Shown here: in pieces, positions 37,502 to 47,020 of the stretch
How the letters are laid out: each line of letters opens with the position of its first letter
Numbering within the stretch: the first letter of the stretch is position 1
Source: an uncultured Prevotella sp.
GTDB lineage: Bacteria > Bacteroidota > Bacteroidia > Bacteroidales > Bacteroidaceae
Assembly (NCBI GenBank): GCA_900554695.1
Contig: USHV01000008.1
Coordinates: 17,868 to 81,867, forward strand
Direction: 5' to 3'
Length of the DNA stretch: 64,000 nt
Translations under genes and position numbers: made by a program
The notes under the pieces: generated by a model
Told to the model about the DNA's origin: nothing
The model's database searches: none
The model's input: only the letters and a program-made list of their open reading frames with translations

Positions 37502-40500
37502 ATGAGAACCATCCTGATAATCGCCTTACTGTCTCTCATGACACTCGGACACACCAGTGCCAGCAACATGCGGTTCAGTCACATCAACAGCAAGGACGGA
37601 CTGCCTCATCAGCAGATACAGGCGCTTGCCATAGACGCGGAAGGAAATATCTGGATAGGCACACGCAACGGACTGTCACGATACGACGGATACAGCATAA
37701 AAACCTATTTCCACGAACAAGGAAACCCACGCTCACTCATACATAATTTCATATACAAGCTGTTTGTTGACAGCAAAAAACGAATCTGGGTATGCACACA
37801 GGATGGAGTGTGCAGATATTGTCCGGCAACGGACGACTTCGAACCATATCAGAAGCCTGAGGGCAATGTGTCTTCAATAATAGAGACACGCAACGGTAAA
37901 ATAATATGCGGAGGCAACCAACTCAGCATATACGACGAGCACAACAACCGTTTTTCCACCTATCCCGCGCTGGAATCGGGATATATTCTGTCGCTTGCCA
38001 CCGACAGACACAACAATCTTTATGTAGCGACAAGCACTTCTATATTCTACTACAATCCGTCAATGACGAGGATAACCCACATCAACCGCTCATATTTCTC
38101 CGACTTCATGACCGGCTGGGACGACATAATCCAGATGCTGTTCGATTCTAAAGACAGGCTGTGGATAGGACGCAACGGAAAAGGTGTGATGTATATCAAC
38201 ATGAAGAACGGGCAGAAAAAGATATATCCTGCGTCGGAGTTGTCGGACGGAACAGTGAGAGTGATAACAGAGGACAAGGCCGGACGCATATGGCTCGGCA
38301 CTGAAAAAGGCGTGACGATAATCAATCCAGACGGACGGATTGAGATATTACGTCACAACCCTTTGTCACAAGACTCGCTGAGCGACAACGCCATCTATGC
38401 CATCATAAACGACAATAACAACAACATCTGGATAGGATCATACTTCGGTGGCGTGGATGTGATGCTCAACAACAACGACCCGTTCACCTGCTTCGAGCCC
38501 GGTTTCACTCCGCAAAGCATCAAAGGCAAGGTTCCGCGCACGATGGTTGAGACGGCAAAAGGCGTTTACTGGATAGCCACCGAGGACAACGGAATAAACA
38601 TATACGACTCAAACGCGGGAACATTCCACGTGTTTGATAAAATCCGCGAGCTCGGCACAAACGTGCACAGTCTGCTATACGACAACCTGTCAAACGAGAT
38701 GTGGATAGGTACATTCCGTAACGGTCTGTTCCGTTATAACCTGAAAACAGGCGCGTGGAAGAAGTATGAATGTAACAAAGGATTCTCCGCCAACTCCATA
38801 TTTTCCATCATCAGACAACGCAACGGAAGGTTATGGGTTGCCACTACCTTAGGACTGAGGTATTATGATGGCGCTACCGACAGCTTCAAGAGTTTCGCAC
38901 ATAATGTGCTTGGCAAGGTGTTCGTATATACAATGATCACCGACGACAAAGACAATCTATGGGCAGGCACCGCGCACAACGGACTTTTCAAGGTGGACGC
39001 AAAGACAGGTAAAGTGACCCATTGGACCGACGACAACAAGCGTTCCGGACTGAAAGACAACTACGTCACCTGTCTTTTCTACGAGCGGAACGGACGGTTG
39101 TGGATAGGAACCAACAATTACGGACTTCAATATATGAACACAAAGAACGGAAAGATAGGCTCATTCAGCAATAATATCTTCCCGTCCAACTGCACCGTAT
39201 GCAGCGTGATAGCAGACAAGAACAACAATCTATGGATAAGTACAAGCCAAGGACTGTTCCGGTATCTGCAGAAACACAACAGCACCGTCAAGTTTACTAC
39301 CGAAGACGGACTATCCACCAATCAGTTCAATTTCTCGTCTTCATTGCTGACAAGCAACGGTACTATAATGTTCGGCACCGTTGACGGACTCATCTGTTTC
39401 AATCCGCGGAATGTCAAGGCAGGCACACGGCCGTTCATTGTTCATCTCAAGACACTCACCATTAACAATGTGGAGATGAACGCCTCGACCAAAGACACGC
39501 CTCTCACAGAACAACTCGACAAGACGTCTTGCCTGAGACTGTCTTACGGACAGGCCCGAAATTTCAGCATCGAGTATGGTGTCATAATGCCGGGAAACAC
39601 CAACTCGATAGAATATCAGATATATCTTGAGGGTATGGACAAAGACTGGCACGACGTAGGGTCGGGCCGTAAGTTCTCCGGATACAATCTTCCTCCGGGT
39701 AAATACAAGCTGCACATACGCGCCAACAACTCTGACAAAGGATGGGAACGCAATCCGGAGAAAGTCATCGAGATTATAGTCGAGCCTCCGTTCTGGCGTT
39801 CTGGATGGGCTTACCTTATCTACACCATACTGACATGTATAGGAGGAATTGCCATCTGGTCATTCTTCTCAATGAGACTGAAGGAAAAGAACGAGGTGAA
39901 GATGGCGAACATGGAGAAGAAGAAAATAGAGGAGATAGACCGTGCCAAATTCGATTTCTTCACCACCGTATCCCATGAGCTGCGCACGCCCCTGTCGCTC
40001 ATCGTGGCACCGCTGAAAAGCATTCCGCGCAAGGAACTGAGCGAAGAGTCGTGCAAATATCTCGACCTTGCCATAAAAAACGCCGGAAAGATGGAGACGC
40101 TCATCGGCGAACTGGTAACATTCAACCAGATTGAGACAAACAATTTTCCCTTCTACATACAACGCGGAAACCCGCTCGCCTTCATCGAAAACCTTATCGC
40201 GCCCTACTGTCACATAGCCGAGGAAAAGAAGAAGACGCTCACAAGCGACTGCGAGGACAACGGAGAGGATGTGTGGTTCTCGCCTTCATACGTCGAAAGA
40301 ATCATCAGCAACCTGCTATCCAACGCCATGAAGTTCACGCCTCAGGGCGGAAAGATAGCCGTGAAGGCACGCATCATTAACAAAGGAAACGAGACCAACA
40401 GATATCTGCAAATAGTGGTTGCAGACACCGGCATAGGCATTGCGAAAGAAGAACAGGCAAACATATTCAACAAATACTACCAGACCAAGCGCGGATACAA

Positions 40501-41557
40501 CATGAACAGCAGCGGATGGGGCGTAGGTCTGGCGCTCGTGAAACGAATGGCTGAGATACACAAGGGCACCGTAAGCGTGGAGAGCGAACCGGGCCACGGA
40601 GCCACATTCACGGTGGAGCTGAACGTCGAGAGCCGCAATTTCGACCCCGCGTGCCTCATCAGCGACGACAAGGTGATCGTACCGCTGTCACAATACAAGC
40701 TCTCGGCAGTCAGAGAGATAGGCGAAGAGGCCGACGAGCCGAAGACCGACGTGGCTGATGAACACAAGATGTCCATCCTGATTGTTGACGACAACAAGGA
40801 ATTAATATCCTTCCTGAAGGACTATTTCTCGAAAAATTACAATATCTTTACTGCTGCCAACGGCGCCGACGCCCTGGAGATAGCGAGAAACGAGTCTGTG
40901 CAGCTTGTCATATCAGACATCATGATGCCTGTCATGGACGGCATTGAGCTGTGCCGCACTCTCAAGGGCGACATGGCGACATCGCACATCCCCGTGATAC
41001 TTCTCACGGCCAAAGGACAGAGCAACGACGTGATGAGCGGATATGAGAGCGGTGCCGAAGCCTACGTGCAGAAGCCCTTCGACCCGCACATACTCGAGCT
41101 TCAGGTAAAGAACATAATATCGTTGCAGAACGCCATGCGCAGCGAGATAGCCGAGTCGGACAGCGCCGACATCGAGTCGTCACAGCTGAGCATGCTCGAC
41201 AAGGAGTTCATCGGAAAGATGAGAAAGATAGTAGAGGACAACATATCCAACAACGATTTCTCCGTGGGCGACATAACTTCCGGACTGGGCATAAGCCGGT
41301 CGCTGCTGCACATAAAGATGAAAAACCTCATGGGCATGTCAACCGGCGACTACATAAGAAAGAAACGTCTCGACATGGCCTGCCGCCTGCTGCGCGAAGG
41401 CTACAACGTTTCAGAGACTGCCTACCGCACCGGTTTCTCCGACCCCAACTACTTCTCAAAGACATTCAAGAAACATTTCGGCACAAGCCCCACTGAGTGG
41501 CTGCTGGCTTCGGGCAAGAGTCCGACGGACGACGGAGGGGATGGCGGAGCCGGATAA
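37502..41557 (+). CDS. Hybrid two-component system regulator (HTCS) of PUL 1
   Basis: 1351 aa. After the signal peptide come about a dozen periplasmic propeller repeats of the LWIGTxxGL type (residues about 25-680), a Y_Y_Y domain (about 690-755), one membrane helix (YLIYTILTCIGGIAIWSFF), a HisKA domain with H825 in VSHELRTP, an ATPase domain (N-box SNLLSNAMKFTP, GWGVGLALV), a receiver domain with D1139 in ISDIMMPVMDG, and an AraC-type HTH at the C-terminus (NYFSKTFKKHFGTSPTEW). It senses an oligosaccharide in the periplasm and activates the locus genes. All catalytic motifs are intact. It lies inside the PUL between the GH93-like and GH43 genes. Confidence 0.96.
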   Translation: MRTILIIALLSLMTLGHTSASNMRFSHINSKDGLPHQQIQALAIDAEGNIWIGTRNGLSRYDGYSIKTYFHEQGNPRSLIHNFIYKLFVDSKKRIWVCTQDGVCRYCPATDDFEPYQKPEGNVSSIIETRNGKIICGGNQLSIYDEHNNRFSTYPALESGYILSLATDRHNNLYVATSTSIFYYNPSMTRITHINRSYFSDFMTGWDDIIQMLFDSKDRLWIGRNGKGVMYINMKNGQKKIYPASELSDGTVRVITEDKAGRIWLGTEKGVTIINPDGRIEILRHNPLSQDSLSDNAIYAIINDNNNNIWIGSYFGGVDVMLNNNDPFTCFEPGFTPQSIKGKVPRTMVETAKGVYWIATEDNGINIYDSNAGTFHVFDKIRELGTNVHSLLYDNLSNEMWIGTFRNGLFRYNLKTGAWKKYECNKGFSANSIFSIIRQRNGRLWVATTLGLRYYDGATDSFKSFAHNVLGKVFVYTMITDDKDNLWAGTAHNGLFKVDAKTGKVTHWTDDNKRSGLKDNYVTCLFYERNGRLWIGTNNYGLQYMNTKNGKIGSFSNNIFPSNCTVCSVIADKNNNLWISTSQGLFRYLQKHNSTVKFTTEDGLSTNQFNFSSSLLTSNGTIMFGTVDGLICFNPRNVKAGTRPFIVHLKTLTINNVEMNASTKDTPLTEQLDKTSCLRLSYGQARNFSIEYGVIMPGNTNSIEYQIYLEGMDKDWHDVGSGRKFSGYNLPPGKYKLHIRANNSDKGWERNPEKVIEIIVEPPFWRSGWAYLIYTILTCIGGIAIWSFFSMRLKEKNEVKMANMEKKKIEEIDRAKFDFFTTVSHELRTPLSLIVAPLKSIPRKELSEESCKYLDLAIKNAGKMETLIGELVTFNQIETNNFPFYIQRGNPLAFIENLIAPYCHIAEEKKKTLTSDCEDNGEDVWFSPSYVERIISNLLSNAMKFTPQGGKIAVKARIINKGNETNRYLQIVVADTGIGIAKEEQANIFNKYYQTKRGYNMNSSGWGVGLALVKRMAEIHKGTVSVESEPGHGATFTVELNVESRNFDPACLISDDKVIVPLSQYKLSAVREIGEEADEPKTDVADEHKMSILIVDDNKELISFLKDYFSKNYNIFTAANGADALEIARNESVQLVISDIMMPVMDGIELCRTLKGDMATSHIPVILLTAKGQSNDVMSGYESGAEAYVQKPFDPHILELQVKNIISLQNAMRSEIAESDSADIESSQLSMLDKEFIGKMRKIVEDNISNNDFSVGDITSGLGISRSLLHIKMKNLMGMSTGDYIRKKRLDMACRLLREGYNVSETAYRTGFSDPNYFSKTFKKHFGTSPTEWLLASGKSPTDDGGDGGAG

Positions 41558-41604
41558 AAAATGCTATACAAACATGATTATAAACATATAAAAATCACTG
41601 CGTT

Positions 41605-44055
41605 ATGAGAATGAAACCCGAGAACCTACTGAAAACCGCGACAGCGGCCTTTGCCGCGCTATGCGTTACGGCGGCCGGAGCACAGAACGTGAGCAATCCC
41701 GTGCTCGAAGGCATTGCCGATGCCGGAGTGATAAAATATGCCGGGAAATACTATCTCGGCGGAGTGGCAACCTATGGCGACTTCTTCGTGAGCGACAATC
41801 TGACCGACTGGAACAAGCGCATACACGTGTTCGACCTCGACAACGACTGGACCCACGGCACAGGAGCCGGCAACAATCAGGTGCACGCCGACGACATAAC
41901 CTACAGCGGCGGTCTGTTCCACCTGCTGTTCAGCGTGAATTACTGGGGCGACGACCGCCACATAGTGCACATCACCCACGCCACATCGCCCACCATAAAC
42001 GGCCCGTTCGAGGAGGTGCGCAAGGACCAGTGGTTCGAGAACCGCATCGACCCGCAGGTGTTCTGCGACGAGGACGGACGGCTCTATCTGTATATGGTGA
42101 AGTTCACCGACGGCAACACCATCTGGGCACGGCTCATGAACAGCGACTTCTCTTTCGCCGGCGACGCCGTGCAGCAGTTCAGCTCGCAGCCAGAAACGTG
42201 GGAGACGATGGACAACCGTGTGGCCGAAGGACCTTTCGTAATAAAATACCGCGGACGCTACTACATGATGTATAACGCCAACCACACGGCTCCCGAATAC
42301 GGCAACTACAGGCTCGGCGTATGCGAGGCGGCCTCGCCCATGGGTTTCGGACCGGGCGGAAAGTATCCGTGGCCAGTGGTAGGGCCTGACACCGAGCCGC
42401 TCGACAACGACAACACCGACCTGATTGTCTATGGCAACGGCACGTTCAATCCGGTGAATCTCGACGCCGACACAATAAGATTCGTCATCGACCACGCCAT
42501 GAAGAACCGTCCTTATCTGAAGCTGGCACAGCGCGGCGGATGCGAGGTGGCACTCAACGGCCACGTGGTGAACGCGGGCTCGAAGGCCGACTACCGCCTT
42601 ATACCGATAGACAACAAGCTGGTGAAGAAGGGCGAGAACATAATAACCGTGAAGCGCGCGGGCAAGAACTCGCAGCTCGTGGCGCTCGCCCTCTACGACA
42701 TGGCCGACGCCAAGGCAGGCGACCTGATGCTCACCCCGGGCCAGCCGAGCATCGTGCGCGGTCCAAACGGCTGGGAATGGTGGCTCGTGTACATGGCTAA
42801 CAAGGCGTGGAAACGCAGTCAGCACATCGACCGGATACACTTCACGGGCGGCCGCCTCTACGTGGACGGCATCACGTCGCCCGACACCGAAGGTTTCCAT
42901 CCCGTGCCAGCCATGCCACAACATGCGGGAACGAGTCTCGACGGTGTGAGCGTAAGCGACGCCTATCTGCTTGAGGTGACGTTCGCCGCACACTCTTCCG
43001 ACCAGGCCGTGAGCATCGGAGGCAAGCGCATCGGCCTGCCATCGCAGATGAGCAAGGACGCCGGTCACGTGTGGCGCATAGAGCGCAACCACGACATTCT
43101 GACCGTATGGATAGATAATGTTCTGGTGTGCGACCACGAGAGTGTGGATAAGGACAACCGCGCAGTGGATGTGTCGGGCACGGTAGAATATCTGTCCTAC
43201 AACGACGGATACGACGAATACGGCCACCACTTCAGCGGATGGGAAGGACTGACGGCAGACGACGGCGGACTGAAGCTGGGTCAGGCGGACGTGCTCAAGG
43301 GCGACGCGGCGACAAGCTACGAAATAAGCGTGCAGCTGGACAACGCCACGCCCGACCGCGGACGCTACGGTGTATATGCCGCATGGCAGGACGAGAAGAA
43401 CTACGTGCGGGTTACAATAGACGCCGTGCGCCGCATGCTATTAACCGAGAACTGCGTGAAAGGCAAGACAACCACGAGCGAGACGCCGCTGGCGCGCACC
43501 GAGATACACTATCCTGACGTGAAATATTCAGACAGCTTCGAGAAGCAATACCGCTTCGACAGCGACACTTATGTAAGCTCCATACTGCTGCCACGGCTCG
43601 CTCCGGGCAATAACTCATACGCCCGCGACCTCAGTCTGAACCTGCGGGCGAAGCGCAGATTCCGCACAGACGTGGCTTCGCAGATAGACTTCTACTGGCT
43701 CGACGGTGACACATGGCGCAAGATTGAATACGAGACCAAGGACTCGGGACACCCCGATTGGCAGAAGATTACGTTCGCACCGGTATGCACCCGCGGACTG
43801 AGATTGATAAACAAGAACCCGCGCGACTACGGACATAACACTTATCGCATAAAGACCGGCCGCGACTTCGCAGCCACATGCCAGCTGCGCATCGACCGTC
43901 GCGGAAAGACGATACACGTGTTTGCCGACAACCGCGAGCTTGCCACGGTGAGCCTCAAGAGCAATGCTCCGGCACGCACAGGACTCTTCAGCGACGGCAC
44001 TGCCGACGTACACGCTGCCAACGTGCTCTATTACGTGGTGAAAGAAGCAGAATGA
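41605..44055 (+). CDS. Secreted GH43-family glycosidase with inserted and C-terminal beta-domains (PUL 1)
   Basis: 816 aa with a signal peptide (MRMKPENLLKTATAAFAALC). The GH43 acids are in place: base D39 (IADAGVIK, with Ala for the usual Pro), D149 (RIDPQVF) and acid E208 (VAEGPF). The blade pattern is interrupted at about residues 280-370 by a small insert (CEVALNGHVVNAGSKADYRL), and the catalytic fold resumes with RGPNGWEWWLVY. About 460-816 are beta-sandwich modules. It likely removes arabinosyl, galactosyl or xylosyl residues. It follows the HTCS by 47 bases and closes PUL 1. Confidence 0.85.
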   Translation: MRMKPENLLKTATAAFAALCVTAAGAQNVSNPVLEGIADAGVIKYAGKYYLGGVATYGDFFVSDNLTDWNKRIHVFDLDNDWTHGTGAGNNQVHADDITYSGGLFHLLFSVNYWGDDRHIVHITHATSPTINGPFEEVRKDQWFENRIDPQVFCDEDGRLYLYMVKFTDGNTIWARLMNSDFSFAGDAVQQFSSQPETWETMDNRVAEGPFVIKYRGRYYMMYNANHTAPEYGNYRLGVCEAASPMGFGPGGKYPWPVVGPDTEPLDNDNTDLIVYGNGTFNPVNLDADTIRFVIDHAMKNRPYLKLAQRGGCEVALNGHVVNAGSKADYRLIPIDNKLVKKGENIITVKRAGKNSQLVALALYDMADAKAGDLMLTPGQPSIVRGPNGWEWWLVYMANKAWKRSQHIDRIHFTGGRLYVDGITSPDTEGFHPVPAMPQHAGTSLDGVSVSDAYLLEVTFAAHSSDQAVSIGGKRIGLPSQMSKDAGHVWRIERNHDILTVWIDNVLVCDHESVDKDNRAVDVSGTVEYLSYNDGYDEYGHHFSGWEGLTADDGGLKLGQADVLKGDAATSYEISVQLDNATPDRGRYGVYAAWQDEKNYVRVTIDAVRRMLLTENCVKGKTTTSETPLARTEIHYPDVKYSDSFEKQYRFDSDTYVSSILLPRLAPGNNSYARDLSLNLRAKRRFRTDVASQIDFYWLDGDTWRKIEYETKDSGHPDWQKITFAPVCTRGLRLINKNPRDYGHNTYRIKTGRDFAATCQLRIDRRGKTIHVFADNRELATVSLKSNAPARTGLFSDGTADVHAANVLYYVVKEAE

Positions 44056-44124
44056 TACAAGACAAGGGACTCCGCCCCACAGGATAACTTACAGACATCT
44101 GCAAGGCGCATTACGGTGCGCCGG

Positions 44125-44167
44125 AGCCGTGACAGCCTTTTCAGCTGTTGTCACGGCTTGTTTTTTA
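44125..44167 (+). terminator. Terminator of PUL 1
   Basis: AGCCGTGACA (44125-44134) pairs with TGTCACGGCT (44149-44158), followed by TGTTTTTT. A small GGCGCA/TGCGCC hairpin precedes it at 44105-44122. Confidence 0.9.
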
Positions 44168-44347
44168 TGTATGTACAGAAGCTGTGATAAGAAATGGTAT
44201 GGATGATATAAGAAACCCGTATCATATTTAGCCCGCCGCAGAACGAACCGGTAGAAAAACCGACGGTGATTGGTTTCTGTAAAAAGCTCCGGTTTAAATG
44301 CTTGATAAGCGTTGTTTTCGTATGTCCGAACAAGAACAACATAGTCC

Positions 44348-44780
44348 ACTTTCAATTTGTAACCGGTTTTCAGTTTTTCCCTCCGGGTTTCCAGATATAC
44401 CCCGAAAAATAAGCGCGTATCTGCGGACTGAGTCGTCTTCGAACGCAAATACGCGGATTATGAAAGGTTTATACAAAACATTGAATATCAACGATTTATA
44501 TTTTAAGGACATTTCATCGCATCGCAAAAAGCACCATATCGGCTTGCGAAATGGCCTATTTCAGGGTGCAATATGGTGCTTTTCGGCCTATGAAATAGGC
44601 TTTATTGCATGATGAAATGGGCATTATCGGAACGCCGAACGTACTTTTTCGGACTATGATACAGGGTATATCAAAAAGCGGTATTATACTGAATATCCTT
44701 TATTCTGTATGTTTTAACATTCCTTTACATCTCTTTTGCGAAAATATTTTGTCAAAATATTGTCAAGAAAAATCGTAAGT
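44348..44780 (+). repeat. 433-bp dispersed intergenic repeat, copy E
   Basis: Landmark offsets match copies A and F exactly (AAGCGCG at +63, GGACTA at +303). The left hairpin is CGCGTATcTGCG / CGCAAATACGCG. The middle has AAAAGCACCATAT against ATATGGTGCTTTT as a perfect inverted pair. It lies between PUL 1 and PUL 2, which converge here. Between 44781 and 44867 nothing is recognised. Confidence 0.85.
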
Positions 44781-44867
44781 CAGTCCCGCAAGTTTCCCCC
44801 TAAAGACTTTGATATATTATATAAAAAAAGAACGCTTTGCCTAAGCGACAAGACAGACAGGAGCATA

Positions 44868-44919
44868 AAGAAAGGGCCGTGAACCTGTCTGCATCACGCA
44901 AGAACGGTTCGCGGCCCTT
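44868..44919 (-). terminator. Terminator of PUL 2
   Basis: Stem AAGGGCCGTGAACC (44872-44885) with GGTTCGCGGCCCTT (44906-44919), one mismatch; on the minus strand it runs into a T-rich stretch. It lies 45 bases beyond the NagB-like stop. Confidence 0.88.
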
Positions 44920-44964
44920 ATCATATACGGCGCAGGAAACGCCTTTATCATCTATTTTGCTTTA

Positions 44965-46953
44965 TCACGGTTTGTATTCCACGAAAGCCTCCATTGCCTC
45001 ATAGCATGCCAGACCCAGCTTGTCGTACAGCCGTGCAGTGGCGCGGTTGCGGTCTTCGGCACGCTGCCAGAACAGACGTTCGTCGTCGCCGAGGAACGGA
45101 GCGCTCTCCATCTGCGACTGATGCTTCAGGATGCTGTTACGCTTTGCGCGGAGTTCCTCAGGACTCATGGGCACGCACATCTCGATGTTCTCTATCTCCC
45201 ACTCTGCCCACGCGCCGCGGTACATCCATATACGGCAGTCTTTCAGCCACTCTGCGCCTGCCTCCTTCTCCATGTCGATGGCTGCAAGGACGGCGTCGGT
45301 GCACTTACGGTGAGTGCCGTGCGGGTCGGCAAGATCGCCGGCCACGTATATCTGGTGAGGCTTTATGTCGCTGATGAGCTTGCGCACGATGTTCACATCC
45401 CTTTCCGACATAGGCAGTTTCTCTATCTTACCCGACTCGTAGAACGGCAGGTCGAGGAAATGAACGTGGTCGAGAGGTATGTGGTTGTAGGTGCATGCCG
45501 TGCGTGCCTCGCCACGGCGGATAAGTCCCTTGATGGTGAGGATGTCGCGCGTGTCGCAGTCGCCCTGCTTCTTGTTGGCAAGGAACGCCTTTATCTCCTC
45601 ATACTTGTTTCTTATCACCTGGTCGGCATCGTTGGCAAAGAGCTGGTTGAAACCATTGATGAAGTGCATGAAACGTGTCAACTCCTCATCGCCCACGGCA
45701 ATGTTGCCGCTCGTCTCGTATGCCACGTGCACGTCGTGACCCTGCTTCACCAGTCTGTTCACCGTTCCGCCCATCGATATAACGTCGTCATCGGGATGGG
45801 GCGAGAACACGATCACGCGCTTCGGATAAGGATTGGCGCGTTCCGGACGGTATGTGTCGTCGGCGTTGGGCTTGCCTCCCGGCCATCCGGTGATGGTGTG
45901 TTGCAGGTCGTTGAAGATCTTTATGTTGGCGTTGTATGCCGATCCGAACAGCGCGAGCAGCTCGCTCAGACCGTTCTCGTTGTAGTCTTTGTTGGTGAGC
46001 TTCAGGATAGGTTTGCCTGTCACGCCGCACAACCATACCAGCGCCGAGCGTATCAGCTTGTCGGTCCATTCGCAGTTTGTGACGAGCCACGGGTGGATGA
46101 TACGTGTCAGTTTAGCGGCGGCTGCCAGGTCGATGACCACCTTCGCATCGTTATGTGTCTGAAGGAACGAAGCCGGAATGGCGTCGGTGATGTGTCCTTC
46201 AACGGTCTTCTGTATGATGTCGGCCTTGTCGTCGCCCCACGCTGTGAGGAACACCTTGCGTGCCGAAAGTATCGTGCTGATTCCCATTGTTATTGAACAC
46301 GGCGGCACAGGCTCCTGAGAGCCGAAGCTGAGAGTCATCTCCTCACGCGATGTTGAGTCGATAAGTATTATGCGCGACGTTGAAGTAATCGCGCTTCCCG
46401 GCTCGTTTGTGGCGATGTTGCCCATACGTCCGATGCCCAGCAGCATTATGTCTATGCCGCCCTGGTCCTTTATCAGCTGCTCATACTGACGACAGTGGTG
46501 CAGCACCTCGTCCTGGGCTATCGTGCCGTCGGGCGAGAATATGTTCTCTGGCTTTATGTCCACATGGTCGAGAATATATTTGCGGAGCTGTCCCAGACTG
46601 CTGTGTGTGCTTTCAGGACTCAACGGGAAATACTCGTAAGCGTTGAACACCGTAACGTTGGCGAAGCTCAGTCCGCACTCCTCATGACGGCGGACAAGCT
46701 CGGCATAAACTGAGGCGAGCGACTGTCCGGTGCCCAGTCCGAGCACGCAGTTGCGGCCTTCGGCCTTGCAACGTTTCATTTCGGCCTCGATGGTGTCGGC
46801 AATAAGCGTAACGCCTTCCTCGGCCTTGGAGAATATCTCCGTGCTTATTTTCTCGCATCTCGTCATCTCCGAGCGTTCTACTGCCGTGCGGGGACGGTAG
46901 AACTGTTCGGGAACATTGTTCAGGACGATTTGCGAACTCAAATTCATTTTCAT
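44965..46953 (-). CDS. NagB-like / PIG-L deacetylase fusion protein
   Basis: 662 aa from ATG 46953 (ATG 46947 also possible; the longer frame to 47007 is not favoured). Residues about 35-270 are a NagB/glucosamine-6-phosphate isomerase domain (VLGLGTGQSLASVYAEL, NIATNEPGSAI). About 385-620 are a PIG-L/LmbE deacetylase domain with the zinc motif SPHPDDDVIS and a late DPHGTH. The protein is usually annotated as glucosamine-6-phosphate deaminase. However, compared with E. coli NagB from memory, D72 is Tyr (NAYEY), D141 is Met and H143 is Asn (GRMGN), and only E148 is kept. The deacetylase half looks intact. It is cytoplasmic and last in PUL 2, 67 bases after the GH92 gene. An action on GlcNAc-phosphate or another amino sugar is inferred. 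Confidence 0.85.
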   Translation of the reverse strand: MKMNLSSQIVLNNVPEQFYRPRTAVERSEMTRCEKISTEIFSKAEEGVTLIADTIEAEMKRCKAEGRNCVLGLGTGQSLASVYAELVRRHEECGLSFANVTVFNAYEYFPLSPESTHSSLGQLRKYILDHVDIKPENIFSPDGTIAQDEVLHHCRQYEQLIKDQGGIDIMLLGIGRMGNIATNEPGSAITSTSRIILIDSTSREEMTLSFGSQEPVPPCSITMGISTILSARKVFLTAWGDDKADIIQKTVEGHITDAIPASFLQTHNDAKVVIDLAAAAKLTRIIHPWLVTNCEWTDKLIRSALVWLCGVTGKPILKLTNKDYNENGLSELLALFGSAYNANIKIFNDLQHTITGWPGGKPNADDTYRPERANPYPKRVIVFSPHPDDDVISMGGTVNRLVKQGHDVHVAYETSGNIAVGDEELTRFMHFINGFNQLFANDADQVIRNKYEEIKAFLANKKQGDCDTRDILTIKGLIRRGEARTACTYNHIPLDHVHFLDLPFYESGKIEKLPMSERDVNIVRKLISDIKPHQIYVAGDLADPHGTHRKCTDAVLAAIDMEKEAGAEWLKDCRIWMYRGAWAEWEIENIEMCVPMSPEELRAKRNSILKHQSQMESAPFLGDDERLFWQRAEDRNRATARLYDKLGLACYEAMEAFVEYKP

Positions 46954-47020
46954 TTCGCTATACCTTTCTATTTTGTTTTCTGTGAATTCTTTATTTCCTT
47001 TTCCCACTCACGCCTCAGCA

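Noticed and set aside
41659..43230. 523-aa open frame on the minus strand opposite the GH43 gene
   Set aside because: It is a mirror of a GC-rich third-position gene; its translation is Val/His/Arg-rich with no domain, and the + frame has intact GH43 catalytic residues.
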